Below, one piece after another: positions 33,260-42,366 of a stretch of 64,000 nt of DNA. Under the pieces are notes generated by a model. That model saw only the letters and a program-made list of their open reading frames with translations. It had not been told where the DNA came from and searched no databases. Origin of the DNA: Sinomonas atrocyanea (GTDB lineage: Bacteria > Actinomycetota > Actinomycetes > Actinomycetales > Micrococcaceae); assembly GCF_001577305.1 (NCBI RefSeq), contig NZ_CP014518.1, positions 3,658,001-3,722,000 of the forward strand, read 5' to 3'. Every line of letters starts with the position of its first letter. The stretch's first letter is position 1. Made by a program: the position numbers and the translations under genes.

Positions 33260-34504
33260 TCAGGCGGCGTCGTCGACGTTGCGCCGCCGGCCGGCGAGGT
33301 ACCCGAACACCGAGGCGCCGACGCCGATGGCCAGGAACGCCCAGCCCGCGAGGGCGAAGCTGCCGGTCGCCTGGTGGATCTGCGCCACCAAGAGCGTGCC
33401 CACGGACCCGACCCCGTAGCCGATGCCCTGCATCATCCCGGAGAGGTTCACGGCGGTGTGGCCGTGCCGCGTGCGGAGCATGATCAGGGTCAGCGCGGCC
33501 GCGGTGAGGGCGCCCTGGCCGAGGCCCAGGAGCGCGATCCAGACCCAGATGAGCTGAAGCGGCCCGAGGACGCTGAGGGCGAACCCGACGGACGTCATCA
33601 CGGCGAGGGTGACGTTCAGCGCGCGCTGGTCCCACAGGCGCGCGGCCAGGCTCGGCGCGAACAGGGAGCCGAGCATCTGGAGCACGATCGAGGCCGAGAC
33701 CATGAGCCCGGCGGTGGCGCCGTCGATCCCGCGCTCGCGCAGGATCGGGGACAGCCAGGCGAACACGCTGAAGGACGTCATGGCCTGGAAGAGCATGTAC
33801 AGGGTCACGTGCCACGCGGTGGACGAGCGCCACACGCCCGGTCCGGCCTCGGCGGGATGCCCGGCCGGGGTCCCGCGGTGGCGCGCGCGCACGGCCACGG
33901 GAACGAACAGCACCGCCACGGCCAGCGCCGGGAACGCCCAGAAGAGCAGGGCCGAGCTCCACGATCCGGTCGCCTGGAACACGGGGTACGTGAAGCCCGC
34001 CCCCAGGGCGGCGGAGGCGACGATCGCCGCGGTGTACAGGCCGCCCATGAGTCCGAGCCGGTGCGGGAAGTCCTGCTTGACCTCGCTGGGGAGGATCACG
34101 TTGCACAGCGCGATCGCCGCCCCGCATAGCGCGGTCCCGAGGATGAGCCCCGGCAGGTGCCCGGCCGGCCCCCACTCCGACGGCCGCACGAGCAGCCCCG
34201 CGGTCAGCACGGCCATGGCCCCGAGGAGCACGCGCTTGGAGCCGAGCCTCCGCGAGAGCACCGGCGCGAGGGGAGCGAAGACGCCCAGCAGCGTCACGGG
34301 CGCGGTGGTGAGCAGGGAGATGCCCCACTCCGGCACCGAGCCGCTGGCCCGGACCTCCGTGAGCACGGCCCCGAAGCTGGAGAACGCGGTGCGCAGGTTC
34401 AGCCCGATGAGCACGAGGCACAGCCCGAGGAACGCGAGCCGGGCCCGGCTGGGAGGTGCGGCGGCCCGGGGGCGTGCTTCGGGTGCATGGATCACTCGTG
34501 CCAT
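33260..34504 (-). CDS. CynX/NimT-type MFS transporter
   Basis: The 414-residue, 12-helix MFS protein has the family start LCLVLIGLNLRTAFSSFGAVLTEV and the loop LAPVLSRRLGSKRVLLGAM. Members carry cyanate or export 2-nitroimidazole; most are uncharacterised. The first 20 residues are soluble and Ala/Arg/Pro-rich. It is a single gene with an ATG start. No neighbouring cyanase was seen, so cyanate transport is only a family label. Confidence 0.88.
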   Translation of the reverse strand: MARVIHAPEARPRAAAPPSRARLAFLGLCLVLIGLNLRTAFSSFGAVLTEVRASGSVPEWGISLLTTAPVTLLGVFAPLAPVLSRRLGSKRVLLGAMAVLTAGLLVRPSEWGPAGHLPGLILGTALCGAAIALCNVILPSEVKQDFPHRLGLMGGLYTAAIVASAALGAGFTYPVFQATGSWSSALLFWAFPALAVAVLFVPVAVRARHRGTPAGHPAEAGPGVWRSSTAWHVTLYMLFQAMTSFSVFAWLSPILRERGIDGATAGLMVSASIVLQMLGSLFAPSLAARLWDQRALNVTLAVMTSVGFALSVLGPLQLIWVWIALLGLGQGALTAAALTLIMLRTRHGHTAVNLSGMMQGIGYGVGSVGTLLVAQIHQATGSFALAGWAFLAIGVGASVFGYLAGRRRNVDDAA

Positions 34505-34597
34505 GCGTCAGAGCGTAGCGGTCAGACCACAGAGGCTTCGACTCCGCCCGCCCAACGAGACGCCCCCGGCCGCCACCCTGGCGCTTAGGCTGGCCCC

Positions 34598-35386
34598 ATG
34601 AGGATCGCCGTGGTGGGTGGAACGGGGACGGCCGGGTCGCGGGTCGCGGCGCTGGCGGACGAGCAGGGCCACGACGTGGTGGTGATGACCCGCAGCGCCG
34701 GGGTCAACCTCGTCACGGGCGAGGGGCTCGTCGAGGCGCTCGACGGCGCCGACGTGGCGATCGATGCCTCGAGCCCCACCCCGCCAGACGCGAGCATGAG
34801 CCGCTTCGACGCCGTCGTGCGGTCGGGGCGGAACCTCGTGGATGCGTGCGTCGAGGCGGAGGTGCGGCGCCTCGTCCTGCTCTCCATCGCCAACATCGAG
34901 AAGCCGGACTTCGACACCTTCAGCTACTACGTCGCCAAGCGCGACCAGGAGGAGGCCGTGCGGGACAGCGGGCTCGAGGTCTCCGTGGTCCGCTCGGCCC
35001 AGTGGTTCGAGTTCGCGGAGCACTCGAGCGCCGTCGACTACGCCGAGGACCGCGTCACGGTGCAGGACTGGTACGTCCAGCCCATCGCGGTCGCCTCCGT
35101 GGCCGAGGTCCTGGTCCGCGAGGCCACGCGCCGCAGGGCCCGGGACACGACGATCGCCGGCCCGGAGGCCGTGCGGCTGCCCGAGCTCGTGCGCCGCCTG
35201 CTGCTCGCCCGGCAGGACCCGCGCCCGGTGGTGGCGGTGGACGCCCCGTTGCCGGGATTCGCCAACGGGGCGCTCCTGGCTCCTGCCGGTGCCGAGATCC
35301 TGGGCCCCGGGGTCGCGGGGTGGATCGCTGGCCGCGCCAACGCCGGCGCCCCTCAGAGCGGCGCCCCTCAGGGCGGCGCCGAGTAA
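34598..35386 (+). CDS. NmrA/atypical-SDR NAD(P)-binding protein
   Basis: The 262-residue protein starts with the Rossmann motif RIAVVGGTGTAGSRVAALA. It keeps SIANIEKPDFDTFSYYVAKRDQEEAV, where a Tyr-x3-Lys-like pair (YYVAK) remains. It resembles NmrA-like or NAD(P)H-binding atypical SDRs that sense redox state or reduce quinones. The C terminus has a short Gly/Ala/Pro repeat (NAGAPQSGAPQGGAE). Function uncertain. It may share a transcript with the thioesterase gene 82 bases downstream. Confidence 0.82.
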   Translation: MRIAVVGGTGTAGSRVAALADEQGHDVVVMTRSAGVNLVTGEGLVEALDGADVAIDASSPTPPDASMSRFDAVVRSGRNLVDACVEAEVRRLVLLSIANIEKPDFDTFSYYVAKRDQEEAVRDSGLEVSVVRSAQWFEFAEHSSAVDYAEDRVTVQDWYVQPIAVASVAEVLVREATRRRARDTTIAGPEAVRLPELVRRLLLARQDPRPVVAVDAPLPGFANGALLAPAGAEILGPGVAGWIAGRANAGAPQSGAPQGGAE

Positions 35387-35468
35387 CCTGCCGGGCCCCG
35401 GGGACGGTGGCACCAGCGGGCCGCTCCCGGAGCCACCAGGGACGCCCGCCTGAGCGAAAGGACCCCGC

Positions 35469-35963
35469 ATGCCCGTGCCCACCAGCCTCGAGGAGTTCGT
35501 GATCCGATGGGACGCATTCCGCGCCGGCATCGGCTTCGAGGAGATCACGGACACCCTGGCCATCGAGCCGCACGCGTGCGACGGCGCGTCCCTCGCCATG
35601 CGCATGCCCCTCGCCGCGCGCCTGCGGCAGGCCGGCGGGATGTTCGCCGCCACGGCGCTGTTCGGTGCGGCGGACGTGACCGGGACGTTCCTGGCGATGC
35701 AGGTCGTGGAGCCTGGCCACTTTCCGCTCGCCGCACAGTCCAGCCTGAACTTCATCGACAACTCGCGCGTGGGTCCGGCGATCGCCACGGCGCGGATCGT
35801 GCGCGCGGGGCGCACCATCGTGGTGGCCTCCGTGGACGTGGCGGACGCCGGCGGGAAGGTCCTCGCCACCTCGACCTTCACCTACGTCCCCATGCCGTCC
35901 GCGGGACGGGACCGCGAAGGGGAAGGGCGCGCGCAGGAGACAGCTCCGGGCACGCAGGCCTAG
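35469..35963 (+). CDS. PaaI-like hotdog thioesterase
   Basis: The 164-residue protein looks like a single hotdog domain: a central helix with RLRQAGGMFAATALFGAADVTGTF and strands including ATARIVRAGRTIVVASVDVAD. This fits PaaI-like or DUF4442-type acyl-CoA thioesterases. The acidic catalytic residue cannot be assigned with certainty (an Asp lies in the central helix). Ser/Lys-rich tail. GAAAGGA precedes ATG 35469. Confidence 0.72.
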   Translation: MPVPTSLEEFVIRWDAFRAGIGFEEITDTLAIEPHACDGASLAMRMPLAARLRQAGGMFAATALFGAADVTGTFLAMQVVEPGHFPLAAQSSLNFIDNSRVGPAIATARIVRAGRTIVVASVDVADAGGKVLATSTFTYVPMPSAGRDREGEGRAQETAPGTQA

Positions 35964-36066
35964 CCGGATCGCCGGACTGGGGGATTTCGGGGCGGACCGG
36001 GTGACGCCGACGCGCCAATCCGCGCGGGCTGTTGAGGTGGCCGCGCCGCGCTGGTAGGCATGGGCC

Positions 36067-39000
36067 ATGCGGTCCCCCACGGTGGAAGCGATCCAGCCGC
36101 CGTTCAACGCGGTCATCTTCGACCTCGACGGCGTCGTCACGGACACGGCCGCCGCGCACGAGGCCGCCTGGCGGGAGCTCTTCGACGCGGTCCTGCGGGA
36201 CCCGCGCGTGGGCGCCGGCGCCGACACCGGCCCGTTCCGGCATGAGGACTACTTCGAGTACGTGGACGGGCGCCCCCGCGAGGAGGGGGTCTCCGCCTTC
36301 CTGGCCGCGCGCGGCATCACCCTGCCCGCCGGGGACGAACGGGACGCACCCGGGGCGTGGACTGTGCACGGGCTCGCGGCCCGCAAGAACGAGCTCTTCG
36401 CGCGGCGCCTCGCGGCGTCCGGGGTGGAGGTCTTCCCCGAGTCCGCCGACCTCGTGGCCAGGCTGCGCGCCGGGCGCATCCCCGTGGCGCTGGCGACCTC
36501 GAGCCGCAACGCCCGTCCGGTGCTCGAGGCGGCCCACCTCCAGGATGCGTTCAGCCTCGTCCTGGACGGGAACGAGGCGGCAGAGCTCGGGCTCCCGGGC
36601 AAGCCGGATCCGGCCCTCTTCCTCGAGGCCGCCCGTCGGCTGGGGGTGGATCCGCCCCGGGCGGTGGTCATCGAGGACGCCGTGGCCGGGGTGCAGGCCG
36701 GCCGGCGGGGCGGGTTCGGGCTCGTCGTGGGGATCGACCGGGGCGGGCGGCGGGCCGAGCTCGAGGACGCGGGCGCCGACCTCGTGCTCCGCGACGTCGG
36801 CGAGCTGGACTTGGGCCTCGTGCTCGCGGATCCCTGGACGCTCGTCTACGAGGGCTTCGACGCCGGGCACGAGGGCCACCGGGAGGCCCTGACCACCCTC
36901 GGCAACGGGTACATCGGCGTGCGCGGGGCCGCCCCGGAGTCGATCCGTGGCGGCACGGGGTACCCGGGGACGTACCTCAGCGGTGTGTACAACCGGGTGG
37001 TGAATCTGGTCCAGGACCAGGAGACCGAGGACGAGCACCTGGTCAACGCCCCCAACTGGCTCCCCGTGGACCTGCGGGTCGCCGGGGGCGAGTGGTGGTC
37101 GCGGGGCGGCCTCACGGTCCGCCGCGAGCGCCGCGTGCTGGACCTCGGTGCCGCGCTGCTGCGCCGCGAGGTGGACCTCGAGGACGACGCCGGGCGGCGG
37201 CTCCGCGTCCAGCAGCGGCGGTTCGTCTCGATGGCGGAGCAGCAGCTCATGGCCCTCGAGACCACGGTCACCGCCCAAGGCTGGAGCGGGCAGGCGGAGG
37301 TCCGCAGCGGGGTGGACGTGGACGTGGCGAACGAGAACGTGCTCGAGGACGCCCTCCTGGCCCGCCGGCACCTGCGCGACGCGACCCCCGCGGGCGGCGA
37401 CAGTGAGGCGGAGGCGGAGGCCGGCGTCGTGATCGAGGCCGAGACGCTGCAGAGCGGGGTCCGGATCGCCGTGGCCCTGCGCCACACGGTGGACGGGCGC
37501 GTGCCCGCGGGATCGACCGGCGGCCAGGTGGGCGGCCTGCACTACCGCCAGTTCGCCCTCGCGCTCCACGACGGGGTGCCCGTGCGCGTTGTCAAGACGG
37601 CCGCCTATGCGACCTCGCGGGACCGCGCCGTCTCCTCGCCCCGGACGGGGGCCGCCGCGGTGCTCGACCGGTGCCGGGGCGGGTTCGACGAGCTGCTCGC
37701 AGCCCACGGCCTGGTGTGGGAACGCGTGCGGCGGCTGTTCACGGTGGCGATCGACGCGGCCCCGGACGTCCAGCCAGTGGTCAACCTGCATGTGTTCCAC
37801 CTGCTCCAGACCCTCTCGCCCTTCGTCACCGAGCTGGACGTGGGCGTGCCCGCCCGCGGCCTGCACGGCGAGGGCTACCGCGGGCACGTGTTCTGGGACG
37901 AGCTGTTCGTGCTGCCGCTGATCACGTCCCGGATCCCGGCTGTGTCCCGCTCGCTCATCGCCTACCGGTGGCGGCGGCTGCCGGCAGCGAGGCTCGCGGC
38001 GGCCACGGCTGGGCTCAAGGGCGCGCTGTTCCCGTGGCAGAGCGGGAGCGACGGGCGGGAGGAGACGCCGCGATGGCTGTTCAACCGCCGCTCGGGGCAC
38101 TGGATCCCGGACGTCTCGCGGCTGCAGCGGCACGTGGGGCTGGCCGTCGCATTCAGCGCCTGGCAGTACTTCGAGGCGACCCAGGACCGCTTCTGGCTGC
38201 TGCGGCACGGCGCGGAGCTCGTGGTCGAGGTGGCCAGGCTGTTCGCCTCGCTCGCGGAGCAGGAGGCCGCCGAGGACCGCTTCCACGTGCGCGGCGTCAT
38301 GGGACCGGACGAGTACCACACCGGCTACCCGGACCGGGACACGCCCGGGCTCGACGACAACGCCTACACGAACGTCATGGCCGCATGGACCTGCCAGCAG
38401 GCCTGCCGGATCCTCGATATCGTCGCGGGCCACGACCGGGAAGACCTCGTGGCGCGGCTCGCGATCGACCCGGAGGAGGTCCGGCGCTGGGAGCACCTCA
38501 GCAGGCGCATGTCGGTGCCGTTCCACGACGGCGGGATCATCAGCCAGTTCGCCGGCTACGAGGACCTCGAGGAGCTGGACTGGGAGGCGTACCGGGAGAA
38601 ATACCACAACATCGAGCGGCTCGACCTGATCCTCGAGGCCGAGGGGGACACCACCAACCGCTACCGGCTCGCCAAGCAGGCCGACACCCTCATGCTGCTC
38701 TACCTCCTCGGCGAGGAGGAGCTGCTCGCCGTACTGGCACGCCTGGGCTACACCGTCACGGCGGAGCAGCTGGACCGGGCCGTGGACTACTACCTCGCCC
38801 GTACCGCGCACGGCTCGACCCTCAGCCGCGTGGCACACGCCTCGGTGCTGGCCCGCAGGGACCCCGAGCGGGCGTGGGAGACGTTCCGCGAGGTCCTCGA
38901 TGCCGACCTCGACGACACCCAGGGCGGCACGACCCAGACGGGCATCCACTTGGGCGCCATGGCGGGCTCGATCGACGTGGTCCAGCGCAGCTTCGCGGGC

Positions 39001-39255
39001 CTTCGCCTGACGGGCAACGACCTCGTCTTCGCCCCGCGGCTGCCGCGGGAAGTCCGCTCGGTCTCCTTCCGGGTGCGCTACCGGGACCAGCTCCTGGATG
39101 TCAGCCTCACCCACGAGGCCCTCGAGGTGGTATCGGCACCCGGCGACGCCGCACCTGTCCGCGTCCGGGTGGGCGCCGACGAGGCCCTGCTCCACCCGGG
39201 CGCCGCGCACCGGTTCAGGCTTGTGCCTCTCGCCGAGGGGGCGCCCACCCTCTAG
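36067..39255 (+). CDS. HAD phosphoglucomutase fused to GH65 disaccharide phosphorylase
   Basis: The 1062-residue protein fuses two enzymes. Residues 1-250 are a beta-phosphoglucomutase-type HAD domain (FDLDGVVTDTAAAH with Asp 19 and 21; VVIEDAVAGVQAGRRGGF). Residues 260-1060 are glycoside hydrolase family 65, with general acid Glu 749 in GVMGPDEYHTGY and the phosphate-site region NTSRTAHGSTLSRVAHA-like (RTAHGSTLSRV). Phosphorolysis of an alpha-disaccharide such as trehalose, maltose or kojibiose would yield beta-glucose 1-phosphate, which the attached mutase converts to glucose 6-phosphate. The disaccharide is unknown. Confidence 0.9.
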   Translation: MRSPTVEAIQPPFNAVIFDLDGVVTDTAAAHEAAWRELFDAVLRDPRVGAGADTGPFRHEDYFEYVDGRPREEGVSAFLAARGITLPAGDERDAPGAWTVHGLAARKNELFARRLAASGVEVFPESADLVARLRAGRIPVALATSSRNARPVLEAAHLQDAFSLVLDGNEAAELGLPGKPDPALFLEAARRLGVDPPRAVVIEDAVAGVQAGRRGGFGLVVGIDRGGRRAELEDAGADLVLRDVGELDLGLVLADPWTLVYEGFDAGHEGHREALTTLGNGYIGVRGAAPESIRGGTGYPGTYLSGVYNRVVNLVQDQETEDEHLVNAPNWLPVDLRVAGGEWWSRGGLTVRRERRVLDLGAALLRREVDLEDDAGRRLRVQQRRFVSMAEQQLMALETTVTAQGWSGQAEVRSGVDVDVANENVLEDALLARRHLRDATPAGGDSEAEAEAGVVIEAETLQSGVRIAVALRHTVDGRVPAGSTGGQVGGLHYRQFALALHDGVPVRVVKTAAYATSRDRAVSSPRTGAAAVLDRCRGGFDELLAAHGLVWERVRRLFTVAIDAAPDVQPVVNLHVFHLLQTLSPFVTELDVGVPARGLHGEGYRGHVFWDELFVLPLITSRIPAVSRSLIAYRWRRLPAARLAAATAGLKGALFPWQSGSDGREETPRWLFNRRSGHWIPDVSRLQRHVGLAVAFSAWQYFEATQDRFWLLRHGAELVVEVARLFASLAEQEAAEDRFHVRGVMGPDEYHTGYPDRDTPGLDDNAYTNVMAAWTCQQACRILDIVAGHDREDLVARLAIDPEEVRRWEHLSRRMSVPFHDGGIISQFAGYEDLEELDWEAYREKYHNIERLDLILEAEGDTTNRYRLAKQADTLMLLYLLGEEELLAVLARLGYTVTAEQLDRAVDYYLARTAHGSTLSRVAHASVLARRDPERAWETFREVLDADLDDTQGGTTQTGIHLGAMAGSIDVVQRSFAGLRLTGNDLVFAPRLPREVRSVSFRVRYRDQLLDVSLTHEALEVVSAPGDAAPVRVRVGADEALLHPGAAHRFRLVPLAEGAPTL

Positions 39256-39257
39256 CC

Positions 39258-39272
39258 TTCTGCTATGCAGAA
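39258..39272 (+). promoter_or_regulatory. IclR-type operator over the regulator's own start codon
   Basis: TTCTGCTATGCAGAA is an inverted repeat, TTCTG-N5-CAGAA, containing the ATG at 39265. TAGCCT (39253-39258) is a -10 candidate that would place the RNA start at the ATG. The same half-sites and spacing occur at 40061. Confidence 0.6.
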
Positions 39273-40041
39273 TACGCGGATCGTGAAGCGGCCGGAGTAC
39301 GCGGTCGATTCGGTGGACAACGCGCTGCGGATCCTCCTGCTGCTGCAGGAGCGCGAGTGGCTGCGGATCGCCGAGGCGGCACGCGAGCTCGGGGTGGCCC
39401 CCTCGACCGCCCACCGGCTCATGTCCACCCTCGTGTTCCGCGGCTTCGCCCTCCAGGACGACCAGCGCCGCTACACCGCCGGCCCCAGCCTCGCCGCCGG
39501 GCCCGCGCAGCGCCACGTGCGCGGCCTCGTCGCGACGGCCCGCCCCCACCTCGAGGCCCTCGCGGTTCAGAGCCGGGAGACCGTGAACCTCGTGGAGCGC
39601 GTGGGCGCCTCCGTGCGCTTCCTCTTCTCGGCCGAGGGCCCGCAGCTCCTGCGCGTCGGGGACCGCACGGGCACGGTGCTCCCGGCCCTGACCTCCTCGG
39701 GCGGCCTCGCGGCCCTGGCGGCCCTGCCCGATGCGGTGGTGGAACAGCTGTACACGGGCCGGGGTGCGCAGCTGGGCGGCCACGCCCTCACCCCTGCAGA
39801 GCTCGCGGACCTCCGCCGCGAGCTCGCCGAGACCCGGGCGCGGGGGTACTCGCGCAACCTGGGCCGGACCGAGCCGGAGATCGCCGCGGTGGGCGTGGCG
39901 CTCGCGCTGCCGGAACGGCCCGGCACGCTCGCCGTGACGCTCAGCGCCCCGATCTCCCGGGCCGCCGCCCTCGAGCGGCCCGAGACGGTCGCGCCGCTGC
40001 GGGCCGCGTGCGCAGCGCTCCAGCGCGACTTCGCAATCTAA
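39265..40041 (+). CDS. IclR-family regulator of aromatic catabolism
   Basis: The 258-residue protein has the IclR winged helix (DNALRILLLLQEREWLRIAEAARELGVAPSTAHRLMSTLVFRGF, about 17-60) and an effector domain with ETVNLVERVG and YSRNLGRTEPEIAAVGVAL. It lies 142 bases upstream of a hydroxybenzoate-type monooxygenase, and both genes carry the TTCTG-N5-CAGAA site. IclR proteins in such positions bind aromatic acids. Leaderless translation is suggested by the operator over the start. Confidence 0.88.
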   Translation: MQNTRIVKRPEYAVDSVDNALRILLLLQEREWLRIAEAARELGVAPSTAHRLMSTLVFRGFALQDDQRRYTAGPSLAAGPAQRHVRGLVATARPHLEALAVQSRETVNLVERVGASVRFLFSAEGPQLLRVGDRTGTVLPALTSSGGLAALAALPDAVVEQLYTGRGAQLGGHALTPAELADLRRELAETRARGYSRNLGRTEPEIAAVGVALALPERPGTLAVTLSAPISRAAALERPETVAPLRAACAALQRDFAI

Positions 40042-40059
40042 GCCGTCTCAGGCGCATCG

Positions 40060-40076
40060 ATTCTGCACAACAGAAT
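40060..40076 (+). promoter_or_regulatory. IclR-type operator upstream of the monooxygenase
   Basis: ATTCTGCACAACAGAAT contains TTCTG-N5-CAGAA, identical in half-sites and spacing to the palindrome at 39258. It lies 108 bases upstream of the GTG at 40184. The monooxygenase's own ribosome site is CGAGGAG. Confidence 0.6.
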
Positions 40077-40183
40077 GGACAGGGTCCTTCCGTGATACCT
40101 GTCACTACCCTCGAAGCAGGGCCCCGCGGGCAGTGCCGCCCGCGGGGCCGACCAGAACCGCTAGCGAGCAACGAGGAGCGTCT

Positions 40184-42112
40184 GTGCAGTTCTACCTTGA
40201 CGGCTACCGTCCCGGAGACCCCGAAGACCGCCCCGCGGCCCCCCGCGTCGAGCCCGCTGCGGGGAGCGGCGCACTGCCTGAGGAGGTGGACGTCCTCGTG
40301 GTCGGCACGGGCCCCGCCGGCGTGTTCCTCGCCGCCCAGCTCGCCGAGTTCCCCGGCATCACCACCCGCGTCGTGGAGCGCCGCGGCGGCCCGCTCGAGC
40401 TCGGCCAGGCCGATGGGGTCGCGTGCCGCACCGTGGAGATGTTCACCGCGTTCGGCCTCTCCGAGAAGCTCCTCCGTGAGGCCTACTGGGTCAACGAGAC
40501 CGCCTTCTGGGGGCCGGCGGGCAGCGGGATTGCCCGCACCGGCCGCATCCGGGACGTGGCGGAGGGCCTGTCCGAGTACCCGCACGTGATCGTCAACCAG
40601 GCCCGCATGCAGGACTACCTCCTCGAGAAGATGCGCACCTCCCCCTCACGGCTCGTGCCGGACTACGGGCTCGAGGCCACCGACGTCGAGATCCTGCCCG
40701 GGGGCGGCGACCACCCCGTGAAGGTGACACTGCGGCGCGAGGGCGGGGACACCGCCGTCGTGCGCGCGAAGTATGTGGTGGGATGCGACGGCGCCCGGTC
40801 GGCAGTGCGGAAGTCGCTCGGGATCGAACTGCGCGGCGATGCGCGCAACCACGCGTGGGGCGTCATGGACGTGCTCGCGGTGACGGACTTCCCGGACATC
40901 CGGCTCAAGTCCGTGATCCAGGGACCCTCCGGCGGCAATATCCTCATCATCCCCCGTGAGGGCGGCTACCTGGTCCGCTTCTACGTGGACCTCGGCGACC
41001 TCGAGCCGGGCGACCGCGAGGCCAGGAAGCGGTTCACCCGCGAGTCGATCGTCGAGGCGGCGCAGAAGGTCCTGCACCCGTACACCCTCGAGGTCAAGGA
41101 CACCGCGTGGTGGTCCGTGTACGAGGTGGGGCAGCGGATCGCGGACCGGTTCGACGACGTGCCCGACGCCGAGCGCGGCTCGCGCACCCCGCGCGTGTTC
41201 ATCGCCGGGGACGCCTGCCACACCCACAGCGCCAAGGCGGGCCAGGGGATGAATGTCTCGATGCAGGACGGCTTCAACTTGGGCTGGAAGCTCGCGGCGG
41301 TGCTCGAGGGGCGCAGCCCGGAGTCGCTCCTGGACACATACGCCGGGGAGCGGCGCGCGATCGCGCAGGAGCTGATCGACTTCGACCTGCGCTTCTCCAC
41401 CATGATGGCGGCCAGGCCCAAGGACCCCGACCGTCCCGAGGCCGGCGGGGTGGACGCCGCGGAGAAGCAGCGCATCTTCACCGAGGCGGGCCGCTTCACG
41501 GCCGGCTTCGCGACCGAGTACGCGCCCGGGGCCCTGACGGGCTCGGGCGAGCACCAGTCGGCCGCGGCGGGCTTCCCGGTCGGGCAGCGGTTCTACTCGG
41601 CGCCGGTGGTCCGGGTGGCGGACGCGAAGGAGATCGGGCTCGGGCAGGTGGCCCGCGCGGACGGGCGGTGGCGGATCTATGCGTTCGCCGGCGCCGGCGA
41701 CCCGCATTCCGCCGAGTCCGGCATTGCCCGGTTCTGCCGCTTCCTCGCCGAGTCCCCCGAGTCGCCGGTGCTGCACTTGACGCCGAACGGCGCCGATCCG
41801 GACGCGGTGTTCGATGTGCGCGCGGTGTTCCAGCAGGGCCACCGGGACCTCGCGGTGGAGAAGCTGCCTGAGTTCCTCAAGCCGCGCAAGGGCCGGTTCG
41901 GGCTGGTGGACTACGAGAAGATGTTCGCCCCGGACCTCAAGGCCGGCCGGGACATCTTCGACGAGCGCGGGATCGACCGCGAGCGCGGCGCGATCGTGGT
42001 GGTCCGCCCTGACCAGTACGTGGCCCAGGTCCTCCCGCTCGACGCCCACGCCGAGCTCGCGGGGTTCTTCGACGGGATCCTGCTGCCGGCGCCGCAGCCC
42101 GCGCGGGTCTGA
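40184..42112 (+). CDS. phenol-hydroxylase-type FAD monooxygenase (3-hydroxybenzoate 4-monooxygenase-like)
   Basis: The 642-residue flavoprotein has the FAD motif VLVVGTGPAGVFLAAQLAEF, the DG motif VVGCDGARSAVRKSLGI and the second FAD motif VFIAGDACHTHSAKAGQGMNVSMQDGFNLGWKLA. A C-terminal thioredoxin-like domain (about 450-640) ends it. This matches MobA-type 3-hydroxybenzoate 4-hydroxylase and phenol 2-monooxygenase, which add oxygen ortho to a phenolic hydroxyl using NADPH. Protocatechuate would be the product if the substrate is 3-hydroxybenzoate. No ring-cleavage genes are in the window. Start GTG 40184. Confidence 0.88.
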   Translation: MQFYLDGYRPGDPEDRPAAPRVEPAAGSGALPEEVDVLVVGTGPAGVFLAAQLAEFPGITTRVVERRGGPLELGQADGVACRTVEMFTAFGLSEKLLREAYWVNETAFWGPAGSGIARTGRIRDVAEGLSEYPHVIVNQARMQDYLLEKMRTSPSRLVPDYGLEATDVEILPGGGDHPVKVTLRREGGDTAVVRAKYVVGCDGARSAVRKSLGIELRGDARNHAWGVMDVLAVTDFPDIRLKSVIQGPSGGNILIIPREGGYLVRFYVDLGDLEPGDREARKRFTRESIVEAAQKVLHPYTLEVKDTAWWSVYEVGQRIADRFDDVPDAERGSRTPRVFIAGDACHTHSAKAGQGMNVSMQDGFNLGWKLAAVLEGRSPESLLDTYAGERRAIAQELIDFDLRFSTMMAARPKDPDRPEAGGVDAAEKQRIFTEAGRFTAGFATEYAPGALTGSGEHQSAAAGFPVGQRFYSAPVVRVADAKEIGLGQVARADGRWRIYAFAGAGDPHSAESGIARFCRFLAESPESPVLHLTPNGADPDAVFDVRAVFQQGHRDLAVEKLPEFLKPRKGRFGLVDYEKMFAPDLKAGRDIFDERGIDRERGAIVVVRPDQYVAQVLPLDAHAELAGFFDGILLPAPQPARV

Positions 42113-42129
42113 GTGCCCACCCTCGAGGA

Positions 42130-42316
42130 GTCACCTCCGCGCCCTTGAGGGGTCACCTCCGCGGCGTTGGGGAGTCACCTCCGCGGCGTTGGGGAGTCAT
42201 CTCCGCGTCCTCAAGGAGTCAAGGTCCTGACAATGGCCCCGCAAGGCGCCGGACGTGACCCCTCAAGGTGCAGGACGTGACCCCGCAATGGGGCTGCCAC
42301 AGACCCCTCAAGGTCG
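42130..42316. repeat. 22-base-period array with units in both orientations (copy 2)
   Basis: Five forward units begin GTCAC (or GTCAT/GTCAA) at 42130, 42152, 42174, 42196 and 42218, an exact 22-base period. The best match is GGGGTCACCTCCGCG. Reverse units follow with TGG or TGA at 42234, 42256 and 42278 (22 apart) and a fourth near 42301. The element fills the 254-base gap between the convergent monooxygenase and APH-like genes. It is related to, but not identical with, the array at 24403. Confidence 0.75.
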
Positions 42317-42366
42317 GAGGGCAGGGGCGAGGGGAGCAGGGCGGTGGCTACAGCGCGGATCGATGG

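Noticed and set aside
33260..34504. Cyanate-use locus
   Set aside because: The transporter belongs to the CynX/NimT family, but no cyanase or carbonic anhydrase gene is near.
35878..39783. 1301-codon antisense frame over the HAD-GH65 gene
   Set aside because: Very long but compositionally a shadow; it ignores gene boundaries on the coding strand.
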